Origin: Mycobacterium sp.
GTDB lineage: Bacteria; Actinomycetota; Actinomycetes; Mycobacteriales; Mycobacteriaceae
Length of the DNA: 47,792 bases
Assembly: GCF_004298145.1 (NCBI RefSeq)
Contig: NZ_SCRH01000063.1
Location: 1-47,792, forward strand
Direction of reading: 5' to 3'
The notes under the pieces were generated by a model. The model saw only the letters and a program-made list of their open reading frames with translations, made no database searches and was not told the origin of the DNA. Below are positions 27,099 to 35,953 of this stretch, one piece after another. Both the position numbers and the translations under genes were made by a program. Each line of letters opens with the position of its first letter. Position 1 is the first letter of the stretch.

Positions 27099-27497
27099 AT
27101 GGGAATTGTCGGTGTGGGGATCGATCTCGTCTCCATTCCTGATTTCGCCGAGCAGGTCGACCAGCCGGGAACCGTCTTCGCCGAGACGTTCACCCCGGGT
27201 GAGCGCCGCGACGCGTCAGACAAGAGTTCGTCGGCGGCGCGCCACCTCGCGGCCCGATGGGCCGCCAAGGAGGCCGTGATCAAGGCCTGGTCCGGATCGC
27301 GGTTCGCTCAGCGGCCCGTGCTGCCCGAGGACATCCACCGCGACATCGAGGTGGTCACCGACATGTGGGGACGGCCCCGGGTCAGGTTGAGCGGCGACAT
27401 CGCCAAACATCTGGCCGACGTGACGATTCACGTGTCGCTGACGCACGAGGGGGACACCGCCGCCGCGGTGGCCATCCTGGAGACGACCGCCGACTAG
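27099..27497 (+). CDS. acpS: Holo-[acyl-carrier-protein] synthase
   Basis: A 132-residue AcpS that transfers 4'-phosphopantetheine from CoA to carrier proteins, probably including the ACP domain of the FAS just upstream. The magnesium-binding Asp9 lies in VGVGIDLVSIPDF and the second motif is LAARWAAKEAVIKA. A much longer frame runs back into fas, but ATG 27099 gives the family length and is preceded by TAGCCT (27085-27090), a TANNNT -10 8 nt upstream that could give a leaderless transcript in addition to read-through from fas. Same arrangement as Rv2523c. Confidence 0.96.
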   Translation: MGIVGVGIDLVSIPDFAEQVDQPGTVFAETFTPGERRDASDKSSSAARHLAARWAAKEAVIKAWSGSRFAQRPVLPEDIHRDIEVVTDMWGRPRVRLSGDIAKHLADVTIHVSLTHEGDTAAAVAILETTAD

Positions 27498-27507
27498 CCT
27501 CGATCCC

Positions 27508-28842
27508 ATGAGCGATCTGGTTGAGCGCGTCCGCGAGGTGCTGCCGTCGGTGCGGCGGGACCTGGAGGACTTGGTGCGCATCGAATCGGTGTGGGCCGAT
27601 CCCGGCCGCCGGTCCGAGGTGCACCGCAGCGCCCAGGCGGTGGCGGATCTGTTGTCGCAGGCCGGTTTCGGCGATGTGCAGATCGTCAGCGAGGGCGGAG
27701 CGCCCGCGGTCATCGCGCGTCATCCCGCGCCGCCCGGCGCGCCCACCGTGCTGCTCTACGCCCACCACGATGTGCAGCCCGAGGGCGACCGCGGCCAATG
27801 GGTGTCGCCACCTTTCGAGCCCACCGAACGTGACGGACGGCTCTACGGTCGCGGCAGCGCCGACGACAAGGCCGGAATCGCAACACATTTGGCGGCCTTT
27901 CGGGCGCACGGCGGTCAACCACCGGTGGGCGTGACCGTTTTCGTCGAAGGCGAGGAGGAATCCGGCTCGCCCTCACTCGGCCAACTGCTCGCCGCTCACC
28001 GCGACACGCTGGCCGCCGATGTGATCGTCATCGCCGACTCGGACAACTGGAGCACGGACACACCCGCGCTGACCGTGTCGCTGCGCGGCCTGGTCGATTG
28101 CGTGGTCGAGGTCGCCACCCTCGACCACGGCCTGCACTCCGGCATCTGGGGCGGGGTGGTGCCCGACGCGCTGAGTGTGCTGGTGCGGTTGTTGGCCAGC
28201 CTGCACGACGACGACGGCAACGTGGCGGTGGACGGCCTGCATGAAACCGACATCGCCGCGCTGAACTACCCCGAGTATCCGCCCGAGCGGGTTCGCACCG
28301 ACTCGGGTCTGCTCGACGGCGTGTCCGAGATCGGCTCGTGCTCCGTGCCGCAGCGGCTGTGGGCCAAGCCCGCGATCACCGTGATCGGCATCGACACCAC
28401 ACCCATCGAGAAGGCGTCCAACACGCTGATCCCGCGGGCGCGGGCCAAGGTCAGCATGCGCGTCGCCCCGGGCGGTGACGCCGCGGCGCACCTGGACGCC
28501 CTGGCCGCCCACCTGCAAATCCACGCCCCCTGGGGCGCGCGGGTCAGCGTCACCCGCGGCGACATCGGCGAGCCCTACGCCATCGAGGCCGACGGCGACG
28601 TCTACGACGCGGCCCGCGCGGCGTTCCGGCAGGCGTGGGGCGCCGAGCCCATCGACATGGGCATGGGCGGGTCGATCCCGTTCATCGCCGAATTCGCCGC
28701 CACCTTCCCGCGGGCGAAGATCCTCGTCACCGGTGTGGAGGATCCGGGGACCCAGGCGCACAGCATCAACGAGAGCCTGCACCTGGGGGTGCTGGAACGC
28801 GCGGCGATCAGCGAGGCGCTGCTGCTGGCCAACCTGGCCTGA
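27508..28842 (+). CDS. M20 family metallopeptidase (Rv2522c-like dipeptidase)
   Basis: A 444-residue M20/M28-type zinc hydrolase. Metal ligands are visible in LLYAHHDVQPEGD (His and Asp), EGEEESGSPSL (the catalytic Glu pair) and late in IPFIAEF and GTQAHSINE (His). The lid domain spans about residues 180-290. It would cleave dipeptides or N-acyl amino acids in the cytoplasm. It starts 10 bp after acpS, and TAGCCT at 27495-27500 sits 7 nt before the ATG, so it may have a leaderless promoter overlapping the acpS stop. Same position as Rv2522c. Confidence 0.93.
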   Translation: MSDLVERVREVLPSVRRDLEDLVRIESVWADPGRRSEVHRSAQAVADLLSQAGFGDVQIVSEGGAPAVIARHPAPPGAPTVLLYAHHDVQPEGDRGQWVSPPFEPTERDGRLYGRGSADDKAGIATHLAAFRAHGGQPPVGVTVFVEGEEESGSPSLGQLLAAHRDTLAADVIVIADSDNWSTDTPALTVSLRGLVDCVVEVATLDHGLHSGIWGGVVPDALSVLVRLLASLHDDDGNVAVDGLHETDIAALNYPEYPPERVRTDSGLLDGVSEIGSCSVPQRLWAKPAITVIGIDTTPIEKASNTLIPRARAKVSMRVAPGGDAAAHLDALAAHLQIHAPWGARVSVTRGDIGEPYAIEADGDVYDAARAAFRQAWGAEPIDMGMGGSIPFIAEFAATFPRAKILVTGVEDPGTQAHSINESLHLGVLERAAISEALLLANLA

Positions 28843-29259
28843 CGGGAAAACTCGACCGCCAGAATGCTTAACGAGACCGACAGTCTCGCCGCATACTGCT
28901 TGTATCCGCAGCCACTCGGTCGTTATCCGTAAGAGCCTGGGGCTCCCTGAGTATCAGTGCAGGTGATGCCGTGGGCTACATGGGTATGACGTGAGGATGG
29001 AGCTGCCGGTCGCTACACATGCGTAGGGCGTCGGATGATGGCGGTCAACGTGATTCGACACGAGGCGTCCGATTAGCGGTGATGGGTTGGGCGGCTGCCG
29101 ACGCTGCCGGGCCGCCTCAACCGCTAGGGCAGACTCCGACCCTCCAGCGATGAACTTGTGGCGCCACCGTTGCGAGGACGGCGTCACCTGCCAAAGCAAC
29201 CCTGAACTCAGGGTCGGAACGGCCTCGACATCCAACCAACGCAACTAGAGTTCAGGGAC
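28843..29259. other. Intergenic, no gene seen
   Basis: These 417 bp between the M20 peptidase and the orphan 425-codon gene have no convincing frame; a 96-codon minus-strand frame lacks start signals and mycobacterial codon bias. At the right end TAGAGT (29246-29251) is a TANNNT box 8 nt before GTG 29260. Confidence 0.5.
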
Positions 29260-30537
29260 GTGTTCGGCCGCCAGATCGACAGCCTCGGCGAGGGGAACTC
29301 GATGACGACAGTTGTCAACCTCATCAACGAGGTATTCGGCACCAAAGGTACGAACGACTATCCGAACCTCGCAGCCAACATTAGTAGAGGGCAGGTCGAC
29401 GCCCGCGTCTCCAGTTTCTTGGACGCCTGGCGTCAGTGGGCGACAGACTGGACACCTCCTGAAGCGAAGCCGCACGCGATCCGTCCGTATGCGCTTGCAC
29501 AGTGGCTAGGTGACCCAGGGGGCGAACTAGCCGGCGCCTGGCGGAGTTTGCCGCCTCGCCACGCCACCGCCGACGTACGAGCGGAACTGTTGCATGCGCA
29601 GTTCCTGCGACACCTGCTCTACTGCGACGCCATCGCGCTCCCCGATCCGCTTTTTGGGGCGGCCGCGTTGACTCCCGCCCTGCCCTTGGGAATGGCGGAT
29701 ACGATCGAGATCCAGCGAGCGGCAGCCGCCGAAACGATCTCACGGCTGGCCCCCTTTGCCTCGCTCTTTGAAAATGACGTGTTGATCATCGTCCCCTATG
29801 CCGAGGAAGTTGACCTACCTACCGACCTGATAGTCGAACTCAGCGCAATCGCCGACACAGTCGATGCAGAGTTCCCACGGATGCCACCGGACTGGTTCGA
29901 GATCAGCTACGCACGGCGCGCCGCGATAGATCTGGCAGCCCAAATCTCCGCTGTAGGAGGAGAGTTCGAACCCTACCTGCCGTCGCACGCACACAATTCG
30001 CTACTCCGAGCCCTGTGTCAGATGGTGAACACGGAATTACGCAAAAAGGTGGTAGGGGTCGCACCCGAGAATCGCCTCTATTCACGAGTGATCGAATGCC
30101 AGTTGCCTGACCCGATCGGCCTAGAGTTGACCGATGTCGTCGCCATTCGACGAAGTGGAGACTTCGAGGTGTGGCGTAAAGCCGTCTCGGAGGGGATCCT
30201 CAGGGCGGAGCAGCTGCTGCAGGCCGGGGACGGCAACGAAACGCCGGGCCTCGATGTCGCGACGACGCAGGAGATTGCCAACAGCGTCAACGGTGCTGCG
30301 CAGAAGATGGTCGCGAAGCGCGGAGAGTTAAAGCCAGCGCTCGGGTACGGCCTCGACGCTGTGGGGGTCGGCGGAGCAGTCGCAGGAGCCGCACTCGCAA
30401 CCGGGCCGTTGGTAGTCGCACTCGCGGGGCTCGCTGGCCTGGGCCTCGTCGCTCGCGCGGTCGCTCGCTGGCGTAGCCGCCGGCCCAATAGCTTCACTCG
30501 CCATGTCGCCGTCTTTGGAAATGCCGCCCGAACTTGA
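29260..30537 (+). CDS. Orphan 425-residue protein with C-terminal hydrophobic segments
   Basis: Not recognised. Residues 1-300 look soluble and mixed alpha/beta, with acidic and tryptophan-rich N-terminal stretches (RQWATDWTPPEAKPHA, YALAQWLGDPGGELAGAWR). Near residues 363-400 there is a Gly/Ala-rich hydrophobic region (VGGAVAGAALATG, LVVALAGLAGLGLVARAVARW) that could be one or two membrane helices with a basic end. GTG 29260 is chosen because a TANNNT box lies 8 nt upstream; ATG 29302 is the alternative. It interrupts the usual M20 peptidase-bcp neighbourhood as a single gene with its own promoter, which suggests an accessory insertion. Soluble domain plus C-terminal membrane hairpin is a layout seen in some membrane-acting defence effectors, but nothing here shows that function. 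Confidence 0.7.
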   Translation: MFGRQIDSLGEGNSMTTVVNLINEVFGTKGTNDYPNLAANISRGQVDARVSSFLDAWRQWATDWTPPEAKPHAIRPYALAQWLGDPGGELAGAWRSLPPRHATADVRAELLHAQFLRHLLYCDAIALPDPLFGAAALTPALPLGMADTIEIQRAAAAETISRLAPFASLFENDVLIIVPYAEEVDLPTDLIVELSAIADTVDAEFPRMPPDWFEISYARRAAIDLAAQISAVGGEFEPYLPSHAHNSLLRALCQMVNTELRKKVVGVAPENRLYSRVIECQLPDPIGLELTDVVAIRRSGDFEVWRKAVSEGILRAEQLLQAGDGNETPGLDVATTQEIANSVNGAAQKMVAKRGELKPALGYGLDAVGVGGAVAGAALATGPLVVALAGLAGLGLVARAVARWRSRRPNSFTRHVAVFGNAART

Positions 30538-30739
30538 CCGCGCGTTTGTGTGCGGTCCGCGTCGCACAGTTCCGCGGCATTCCACCCGCACCACACGATC
30601 CCTCAGCACCAGCCAACGTCAGTGACACCGCTACAGATAACACTGTTCCCCACGAACAAAACCACCCGAAAAGTCACGTATGTGACAGTCCTTCACACCT
30701 CTCAACCTGTTACAGATAACGTCCGCAGGAGACGCCACC

Positions 30740-32122
30740 GTGAGTACGGAAGACCCCCTGACCGGCACCACGCGCACCAAGACCAACCGTTACCACTTCG
30801 ATCGCCACACCCCGGAGTACCGCGAGCGGTTCACCGCGATCACCGAGGACATGCACGCCCGGTGCCCGCTGGCGTGGACCGACACCTACGACGGACATTG
30901 GGTGGCCGCGGGCAACCCGGAGGTCTTCGAGCTCGCTCGATGCCCGCACGTGTCCAACGACCACGACGTCACCGGAAAAGGCACCGGCTACAAGGGCATC
31001 ACCATTCCCACGCTGCCGCAGGGCGCCGGCGTCCGTGGCGGCATGCTCGAGATGGATGAACCCGAGCACTCCGCCTACCGCAGCGTCCTCAACCCCTACA
31101 TGTCGCCGGCAGCCATCAAGCGCTGGGTGCCATTTGTCGACGAGATCGTGCGGGCGAGCATCGACGAGAAAATCGAAGTCGGGCGGATCGACTTCGTCGA
31201 CGATCTCGCGAACGTCGTGCCCGCCGTCCTGACACTGGCGATGATGGGCGTTCCTCTGAAGAAGTGGCGGCTCTATTGCGAGCCGGCCCACGCCAATGTC
31301 TACACTCCCGCCGATTCCCCGGAAGCCCCCAAGGTTTTGGAGCAGACGCTGGCGATGGGAATGGACCTGTTCAACCACCTCCTCGAGATTCGTGAGAACC
31401 CACGCCCCGGCTTGGTGGACGCGATGGCAAGCCTGAAGATCGACGGCGAACCCGCCCCCGACAGCGAACTGCTCGGAATGCTCAGCCTGATCATCGGCGG
31501 AGGTTTTGACACGACGACCGCGCTGACCGCGCACGCACTCGAATGGCTAGGCGAAAATCCCGGGCAGCGCGAACTGCTGAGGCGAGATTCGGAAACGTTG
31601 CTCGACTCGGCGACCGAGGAATTCCTGCGTTTCTTCACGCCTGCTCCGGGGGACGGCCGCACGATCGCCGCCGATCTCGAAATAGCGGGCACGCAGTTCA
31701 AGGAGGGCGATCGCCTGTGGTTGTCGTGGGCGATGGCCAACCGCGATCCCGCGGTGTTCCCCGATCCGAATCAGTTGGACCTCGGTCGTAAGAACAACCG
31801 GCACTTCAGCTTCGGGCTCGGCATCCACCGCTGCATCGGCTCCAATGTCGCGCGGGTCGTGTTCAAGTCGATGCTCACGGCGGTGCTCGACCGGATGCCC
31901 GACTACAGCTGCGAACCCGAAGGCACCGTGCACTATCCGACCATCGGCGTGATCCAGGGCATGCAGCACCTTCCGGCGACCTTCACCCCCGGCAGGCCGC
32001 GTGGCCCGGGGATCGACGAGACGCTGGAGAAGCTGCAGCGGGTGTGCGACGAACAGGGGATCGCGCGGCCGATCACCGAGTACAAGGAAGCCGCCGTCAT
32101 CGGCGACTGTCTAGACCGATAG
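30740..32122 (+). CDS. Cytochrome P450 (second)
   Basis: A 460-residue P450 with a longer N- and C-terminus than the one at 6563. I-helix motif GGGFDTTTA (Gly-Gly-Phe-Asp-Thr-Thr rather than AGxDTT), ExxR in ATEEFLRFF, haem loop FSFGLGIHRCIG with axial Cys365. No ferredoxin is adjacent. GTG 30740 is preceded by AGGAGA. The 200-bp gap upstream contains AT-rich sequence and could hold its promoter. The stop overlaps the convergent bcp gene by 12 bp. Substrate unknown. Confidence 0.93.
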   Translation: MSTEDPLTGTTRTKTNRYHFDRHTPEYRERFTAITEDMHARCPLAWTDTYDGHWVAAGNPEVFELARCPHVSNDHDVTGKGTGYKGITIPTLPQGAGVRGGMLEMDEPEHSAYRSVLNPYMSPAAIKRWVPFVDEIVRASIDEKIEVGRIDFVDDLANVVPAVLTLAMMGVPLKKWRLYCEPAHANVYTPADSPEAPKVLEQTLAMGMDLFNHLLEIRENPRPGLVDAMASLKIDGEPAPDSELLGMLSLIIGGGFDTTTALTAHALEWLGENPGQRELLRRDSETLLDSATEEFLRFFTPAPGDGRTIAADLEIAGTQFKEGDRLWLSWAMANRDPAVFPDPNQLDLGRKNNRHFSFGLGIHRCIGSNVARVVFKSMLTAVLDRMPDYSCEPEGTVHYPTIGVIQGMQHLPATFTPGRPRGPGIDETLEKLQRVCDEQGIARPITEYKEAAVIGDCLDR

Positions 32123-32584
32123 GTCGCGGCGAAGTTTGGCGACGTGCCCGGTGGCCTTGACGTTGTATTGCGCGACGGCGATCTTGCCCTTCTCGTCGAC
32201 CACGAACGTGGAGCGGATGACGCCGGTGACCGTCTTGCCGTACATCTGCTTTTCGCCGTAGGCGCCCCAGGCCGTCAGCACCTTACGGTCTGGGTCCGAT
32301 AGCAACGGGAACGTCAGCCCCTCCGCGTCACGGAATTTGGCGAGCTTTTCCGGCTTGTCGGGGGAGATGCCGAGCACGTCGAGGCCGGCGCCGTTGAGCT
32401 CGGCCAGGCTGTCCCGAAAGTCGCACGCCTGCTTGGTGCACCCGGGAGTCGAGGCCGCCGGATAGAAATACACGATGACCCGCCGCCCCTTGTAGTCGGC
32501 CAAGGACACTTTGTGGCCGTCGGCGTCGGGCAGGCTGAAGGAGGGCGCCTTGTCGCCCGGTGCAAGCCGCGTGGTCTCGGTCAA
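32111..32584 (-). CDS. bcp: Thiol peroxidase, bacterioferritin comigratory protein
   Basis: A 157-residue atypical 2-Cys peroxiredoxin (BCP/PrxQ) that reduces hydroperoxides with thioredoxin. Peroxidatic Cys49 is in STPGCTKQACDF and Cys54, five residues on, is the resolving Cys of the PrxQ type. The start is taken as TTG 32584 because AAAGGGA lies 6 nt upstream and the length then equals that of M. tuberculosis Rv2521; a GTG at 32605 is in frame. It is convergent with the P450 and divergent from the DUF3618 gene. Confidence 0.93.
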   Translation of the reverse strand: MTETTRLAPGDKAPSFSLPDADGHKVSLADYKGRRVIVYFYPAASTPGCTKQACDFRDSLAELNGAGLDVLGISPDKPEKLAKFRDAEGLTFPLLSDPDRKVLTAWGAYGEKQMYGKTVTGVIRSTFVVDEKGKIAVAQYNVKATGHVAKLRRDLSV

Positions 32585-32688
32585 GGTGGGTCCCTTTCTG
32601 TTCACCGGAGCGTCGGGGTTACCGCCAGCTGATCTAGGGTAGTTCGGGCAGGTGCATGAGCCGGATAGTGGGCGACTTGGAGGACACA

Positions 32689-32916
32689 GTGGCGGACCGC
32701 GACCCCGAAGCCATCAAGCGAGACATCGACGTCGCCCGCGATCAGCTGGCGGCCACCGTCGATGCCCTCGCCGAGCGGGCGAACCCGCGTCACCTCGCCG
32801 ACGACCTCAAGGCCCGGGTCATCGGGTTCGTGCAGAAACCCGTGGTGCTGGCGTCGCTAGCCGGTGTCGGGGTCCTTGTCGTGGTGGTGACGGTGCGTCG
32901 CGTCAGGAACCGCTGA
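32689..32916 (+). CDS. DUF3618 small membrane protein (Rv2520c-like)
   Basis: A 75-residue protein with an amphipathic N-terminal half (PEAIKRDIDVARDQLAATVDAL) and one C-terminal membrane helix (about 48-68, VVLASLAGVGVLVVVVTV) ending in basic residues, the DUF3618 pattern. GTG 32689 is preferred over ATG 32656 because GGAGGA lies just upstream and the length equals Rv2520c. TAGGGT near 32635 may be the -10. Function unknown; it probably sits in the cytoplasmic membrane. Confidence 0.88.
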   Translation: MADRDPEAIKRDIDVARDQLAATVDALAERANPRHLADDLKARVIGFVQKPVVLASLAGVGVLVVVVTVRRVRNR

Positions 32917-33106
32917 CGCGGTCGCTCAACACGTACACCGGAATGTCGTCGGCCCAGCGCTGATTCACGACCATGTCGGCGACGTCGCAGTAGCCGCGTT
33001 CGCATTCGCCGGTCGCCGCGTCGACCAGCGCTCGGATCTCGTCGGCGTTCGTGTTGAACCACTCGTTACCCGCACAGGTTTTGATCATTGCTCCGCGGTC
33101 CGCCAT
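32903..33106 (-). CDS. Small conserved hypothetical protein with three cysteines
   Basis: A 67-residue protein beginning MADRGAMIKTCAGNEWF, with Cys11, Cys35 and Cys40 (GECERGYC). No membrane segment. I do not recognise a domain, but the coding pattern and backbone context look genuine. Its 3' end overlaps the DUF3618 gene by 14 bp tail to tail. Confidence 0.75.
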   Translation of the reverse strand: MADRGAMIKTCAGNEWFNTNADEIRALVDAATGECERGYCDVADMVVNQRWADDIPVYVLSDRVSGS

Positions 33107-33497
33107 GTGCCGACTCTAGGCGCTGGAAGCAGAATGACCACCGTTGAAGGCATGTAATTTTCACGATTCACGCTCCCTGCGCGAAGGCGCGAACGCGCGC
33201 TCCTCCGCAAGACCCTCCAAAAGTCATGTCAAGGATCGCCGCCCGTCCGGGGAACCCCCAAGCGATCTTTGCGCCGGCCGCAGGCGCCCGGAGGAAGACC
33301 ATGGACGGCGATCGACGACCGGGGGATTGGGCGGGTGCGTGGGCGCCGACCAATTCGGGTAGGCACGAGCGAGCACGGTCGAGGGCAAGTACGTGGGCCC
33401 CGTGGCCGAATTCACGTCGAGGGTGTCGGCCTACTGGGGCCGAGCCATTAAGGATGGATCAGATTAGCTAGAGAGGCTAGGCACCGCCTACGAGCTG
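33107..33497. other. Intergenic, no gene seen
   Basis: About 390 bp between the small Cys protein and tRNA-Lys. Short frames occur on both strands but none has start signals or a recognisable product. M. tuberculosis carries the PE26 gene near here; no PE motif is visible in this window. Confidence 0.5.
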
Positions 33498-33570
<73 letters not shown>

Positions 33571-34052
33571 TTGTGGTCGGCCGAGACCGCGTAGGCGACA
33601 ATAACAGGCGTTGTGCCGCGTAGTGAAATCCCGACCGTTTCCCAGGATAGCTGCCGAGTCGCGGGTGGGCCGCCAGGCGCTGCACCCTCGCCAGGCCGGC
33701 CATCGCCCGGTCCTCGTCGGTGTTTTGGCCGCGGGGTCATGCCGGTCAACGAAAGACGCTGCTGCACAGTATTTTTGCGCGGCTATCACACCGTGCCGAA
33801 GAATGGCGCCCGATCGGTACCGAAGGCGGCGTCCAGCTCACCCAACGTGCCCTGGCGCAGTTCGGCGGGGCAACCCGCGTAGCCGGCGTGTGGAGGCGTC
33901 GTTGACGTCGCCTGAGTGACGAATTCATTGCGGCGTCGACACCGAACGGCCGCCGGACCCGGTGTGGGCATGTGGAGTCGGTAAAACCCACTAGAATGCC
34001 CGCAGCGAGGTCAGCGGTGACCAACTTCGAGAATTGAATGGAAGGTCACTGG
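33571..34052. other. Intergenic with ldtB promoter
   Basis: About 480 bp without a convincing gene. TAGAAT at 33992-33997 is a likely -10 for ldtB, giving a 5' leader of roughly 50 nt. The rest shows no clear structure. Confidence 0.5.
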
Positions 34053-35249
34053 ATGACGTCTTTGCGTGGACGCCGATCGTGGCTGGCAGTCGTGATCGTC
34101 ACGGTTGCTGTGTTTGGCGTTGCCTGCGGCGGCAACCACGCGGCGGCGCCGGCGAAGGTCATCTTCGACAAGGGCACTCCGTTCGCCGACCTGCTGGTCC
34201 CCAAGCTCACCTCCTCGGTGACCGACGGCGCCGTCGGCGTGACGGTCGATGCACCGGTGACGGTGGTCGTCGCCGACGGCGTGCTCGCGTCGGTGACCAT
34301 GGTCAACGAAAACGGCAAGTCAATCAGCGGGAAATTGAGCGCCGACGGCCTGCGCTGGGCGACCACCGAGCCACTCGGCTACAACAGGCGCTACACGCTG
34401 AACGTGACGGCGACCGGGTTGGGCGGCGCGGCCAACAAGCAGATGAGCTTCCAGACCAGTTCACCCGCCCACCTGACCATGCCCTACGTCAGTCCGGTCG
34501 ACGGCGAGGTGGTGGGCATCGGCGAGCCGGTGGCGATCCGCTTCGACGAGAACATCGCGGACCGCGCGGCGGCACAGAAAGCCATCACCATCACCACGAA
34601 CCCGCCGGTGGAGGGTGCGTTCTACTGGCTCAACAATCGCGAAGTGCGTTGGCGTCCAGAGCATTTCTGGAAGTCGGGAACCGCCATCGACGTGGCGGTC
34701 AACACCTACGGGGTGGATCTGGGCGACGGCATGTTCGGTGAGGACAACGTCAAGACGCACTTCACCATCGGCGACGAGGTGATTTCGACGGCCGACGACA
34801 CCACGAAGACGGTGACCGTGCGGGTGAACGGTGAAGTCGTCAAGACCATGCCGACGTCGATGGGCAAGGACAGCACGCCAACGGCCAACGGTGTCTACAT
34901 CATTGGGGCGCGGTTCAAACACATGATCATGGATTCCTCGACGTATGGGGTTCCGGTCAACTCGCCCAACGGATATCGCACCGAAGTCGACTGGGCCACG
35001 CAGATGTCCTATAGCGGAGTCTTTGTGCACTCCGCGCCGTGGTCGGTGGGCGCCCAAGGCCACTCCAACACCAGTCACGGATGCCTGAACGTCAGTCCGA
35101 GCAACGCCGAATGGTTCTACGACCGCAGCAAGAGCGGTGACATCGTCGAGGTGGTGCACACCGTGGGGCCGACGCTGCCGGGCATCGAGGGGCTGGGCGA
35201 CTGGAACATCCCGTGGCCGCAGTGGAAGGCGGGCAACGCCAACACCTGA
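34053..35249 (+). CDS. ldtB: L,D-transpeptidase LdtB (LdtMt1/2-class paralogue, Rv2518c)
   Basis: This cell-wall enzyme makes 3-3 peptidoglycan cross-links. The 398-residue protein has a lipoprotein signal with lipobox Cys25 (VFGVACGG), then two Ig-like domains (about 35-140 and 145-250), and a YkuD catalytic domain (about 250-370) with the motif HSAPWSVGAQGHSNTSHGCLN and catalytic Cys344. The C-terminal tail (GLGDWNIPWPQW) matches the mycobacterial family. ATG 34053 is preferred over ATG 34038 because GGAAGG is 7 nt upstream. Strongly similar to M. tuberculosis Rv2518c. It lies outside the membrane, lipid-anchored. Confidence 0.96.
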   Translation: MTSLRGRRSWLAVVIVTVAVFGVACGGNHAAAPAKVIFDKGTPFADLLVPKLTSSVTDGAVGVTVDAPVTVVVADGVLASVTMVNENGKSISGKLSADGLRWATTEPLGYNRRYTLNVTATGLGGAANKQMSFQTSSPAHLTMPYVSPVDGEVVGIGEPVAIRFDENIADRAAAQKAITITTNPPVEGAFYWLNNREVRWRPEHFWKSGTAIDVAVNTYGVDLGDGMFGEDNVKTHFTIGDEVISTADDTTKTVTVRVNGEVVKTMPTSMGKDSTPTANGVYIIGARFKHMIMDSSTYGVPVNSPNGYRTEVDWATQMSYSGVFVHSAPWSVGAQGHSNTSHGCLNVSPSNAEWFYDRSKSGDIVEVVHTVGPTLPGIEGLGDWNIPWPQWKAGNANT

Positions 35250-35258
35250 CCGGTGCGG

Positions 35259-35642
35259 TCAGTCGATCTTGTGCCAGCTTCCGCAGCTTCTGGTCATGAA
35301 CGCGGTATCAGTCGGCAAGATCCGAACCACCTGCGGGCCGTCGCCGACGTTGTTGTCGATGATGTCGTTGGTGTCGAAACTGCGCAGCCTCGCCCAATAG
35401 CACCCGTATTTGCCGCCGTCGGTGCGATAGGTGCCCGCCGCGATCTCCTTGTTGACGATGTAGGTGCCGTTGGCCTCGATGGCCGTCTTCGGTCCCGGCG
35501 GAGGCGGCGGGGTGACGGTCTTCGTCACCGTTTTCGTTTCCGCCGGCGGGGTCGATATGACAGTGGTCGCCGTGTGGCTCGACCCGCCGCAGCCCGCGAC
35601 GAGCAACGCGACCGCCGCGATGACGGTTTTCGTCGCTCGCAT
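35259..35642 (-). CDS. Small lipoprotein
   Basis: A 127-residue protein with signal peptide and lipobox Cys18 (ALLVAGCGG), a Thr/Pro-rich spacer (TKTVTPPPPPGPK), then a compact C-terminal domain (TYIVNKEIAAGTYRTDGG, ending SCGSWHKID) with two Cys that could form a disulfide. This domain recurs in mycobacterial lipoproteins of unknown role. The open frame continues upstream through the tRNA-His remnant, so ATG 35642 at the signal peptide is the real start. It is convergent with ldtB, 9 bp between stops. Confidence 0.88.
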   Translation of the reverse strand: MRATKTVIAAVALLVAGCGGSSHTATTVISTPPAETKTVTKTVTPPPPPGPKTAIEANGTYIVNKEIAAGTYRTDGGKYGCYWARLRSFDTNDIIDNNVGDGPQVVRILPTDTAFMTRSCGSWHKID

Positions 35643-35726
35643 CGTGGGCGAGACGGGACGTTGTCTGTTCACTGGTTTCCACTCACGGGTGCAACAGCGG
35701 TGCGCGGAGTCGCTACCACCGTAAAA

Positions 35727-35754
35727 GGTCAGGGAGCGGCGATGCTCCCTGACC
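35727..35754 (-). terminator. Original tRNA-His terminator, left of attL
   Basis: GGTCAGGGAGC (35727-35737) and GCTCCCTGACC (35744-35754) form an 11-bp stem with a 6-nt loop, followed on the minus strand by TTTTAC. It sits 2 bp beyond the CCA end of the tRNA-His remnant, so it is the chromosomal terminator that served tRNA-His before integration. Confidence 0.85.
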
Positions 35755-35755
35755 A

Positions 35756-35805
35756 GTGGGGTGAGTGACGGGACTCGAACCCGCGACATTCAGGATCACA
35801 ACCTG
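35756..35805 (-). pseudogene. attL: truncated tRNA-His 3' half
   Basis: These 50 bp are identical to 46890-46939 and comprise the CCA end, T-arm, variable region and anticodon arm through the GTG anticodon of tRNA-His. Identity stops abruptly at 35806, where the element begins. The 5' half of the tRNA is missing, so this copy is nonfunctional. Confidence 0.95.
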
Positions 35806-35911
35806 CAGGTGAAAATTGGCCATCTATGCACTTCAATCTATCTTTTCAGTCGGGAACTGCCAGAGACATGACCGGACAGAAGGCCTGGTAAGCAGCCATT
35901 ATTGGAAGCAT

Positions 35912-35933
35912 TAACGACACGCTAACGACACGA
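35912..35933. repeat. Arm-type repeat, left (candidate integrase binding site)
   Basis: TAACGACACGC followed by TAACGACACGA, two near-identical 11-mers in tandem. The same 22-bp arrangement recurs at 46820-46841 with one mismatch and in the same orientation. It lies 107 bp inside attL and just upstream of the integrase promoter. Confidence 0.7.
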
Positions 35934-35953
35934 TGGTCTGCTAAGTTGCCTAC

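Noticed and set aside
28954..29244. 96-codon minus-strand frame between the M20 peptidase and the orphan gene
   Set aside because: No ribosome-binding site or TANNNT box, and no recognisable protein features.
35643..35789. N-terminal extension of the small lipoprotein
   Set aside because: It would read through the terminator and tRNA-His remnant and hide the signal peptide from the N-terminus.
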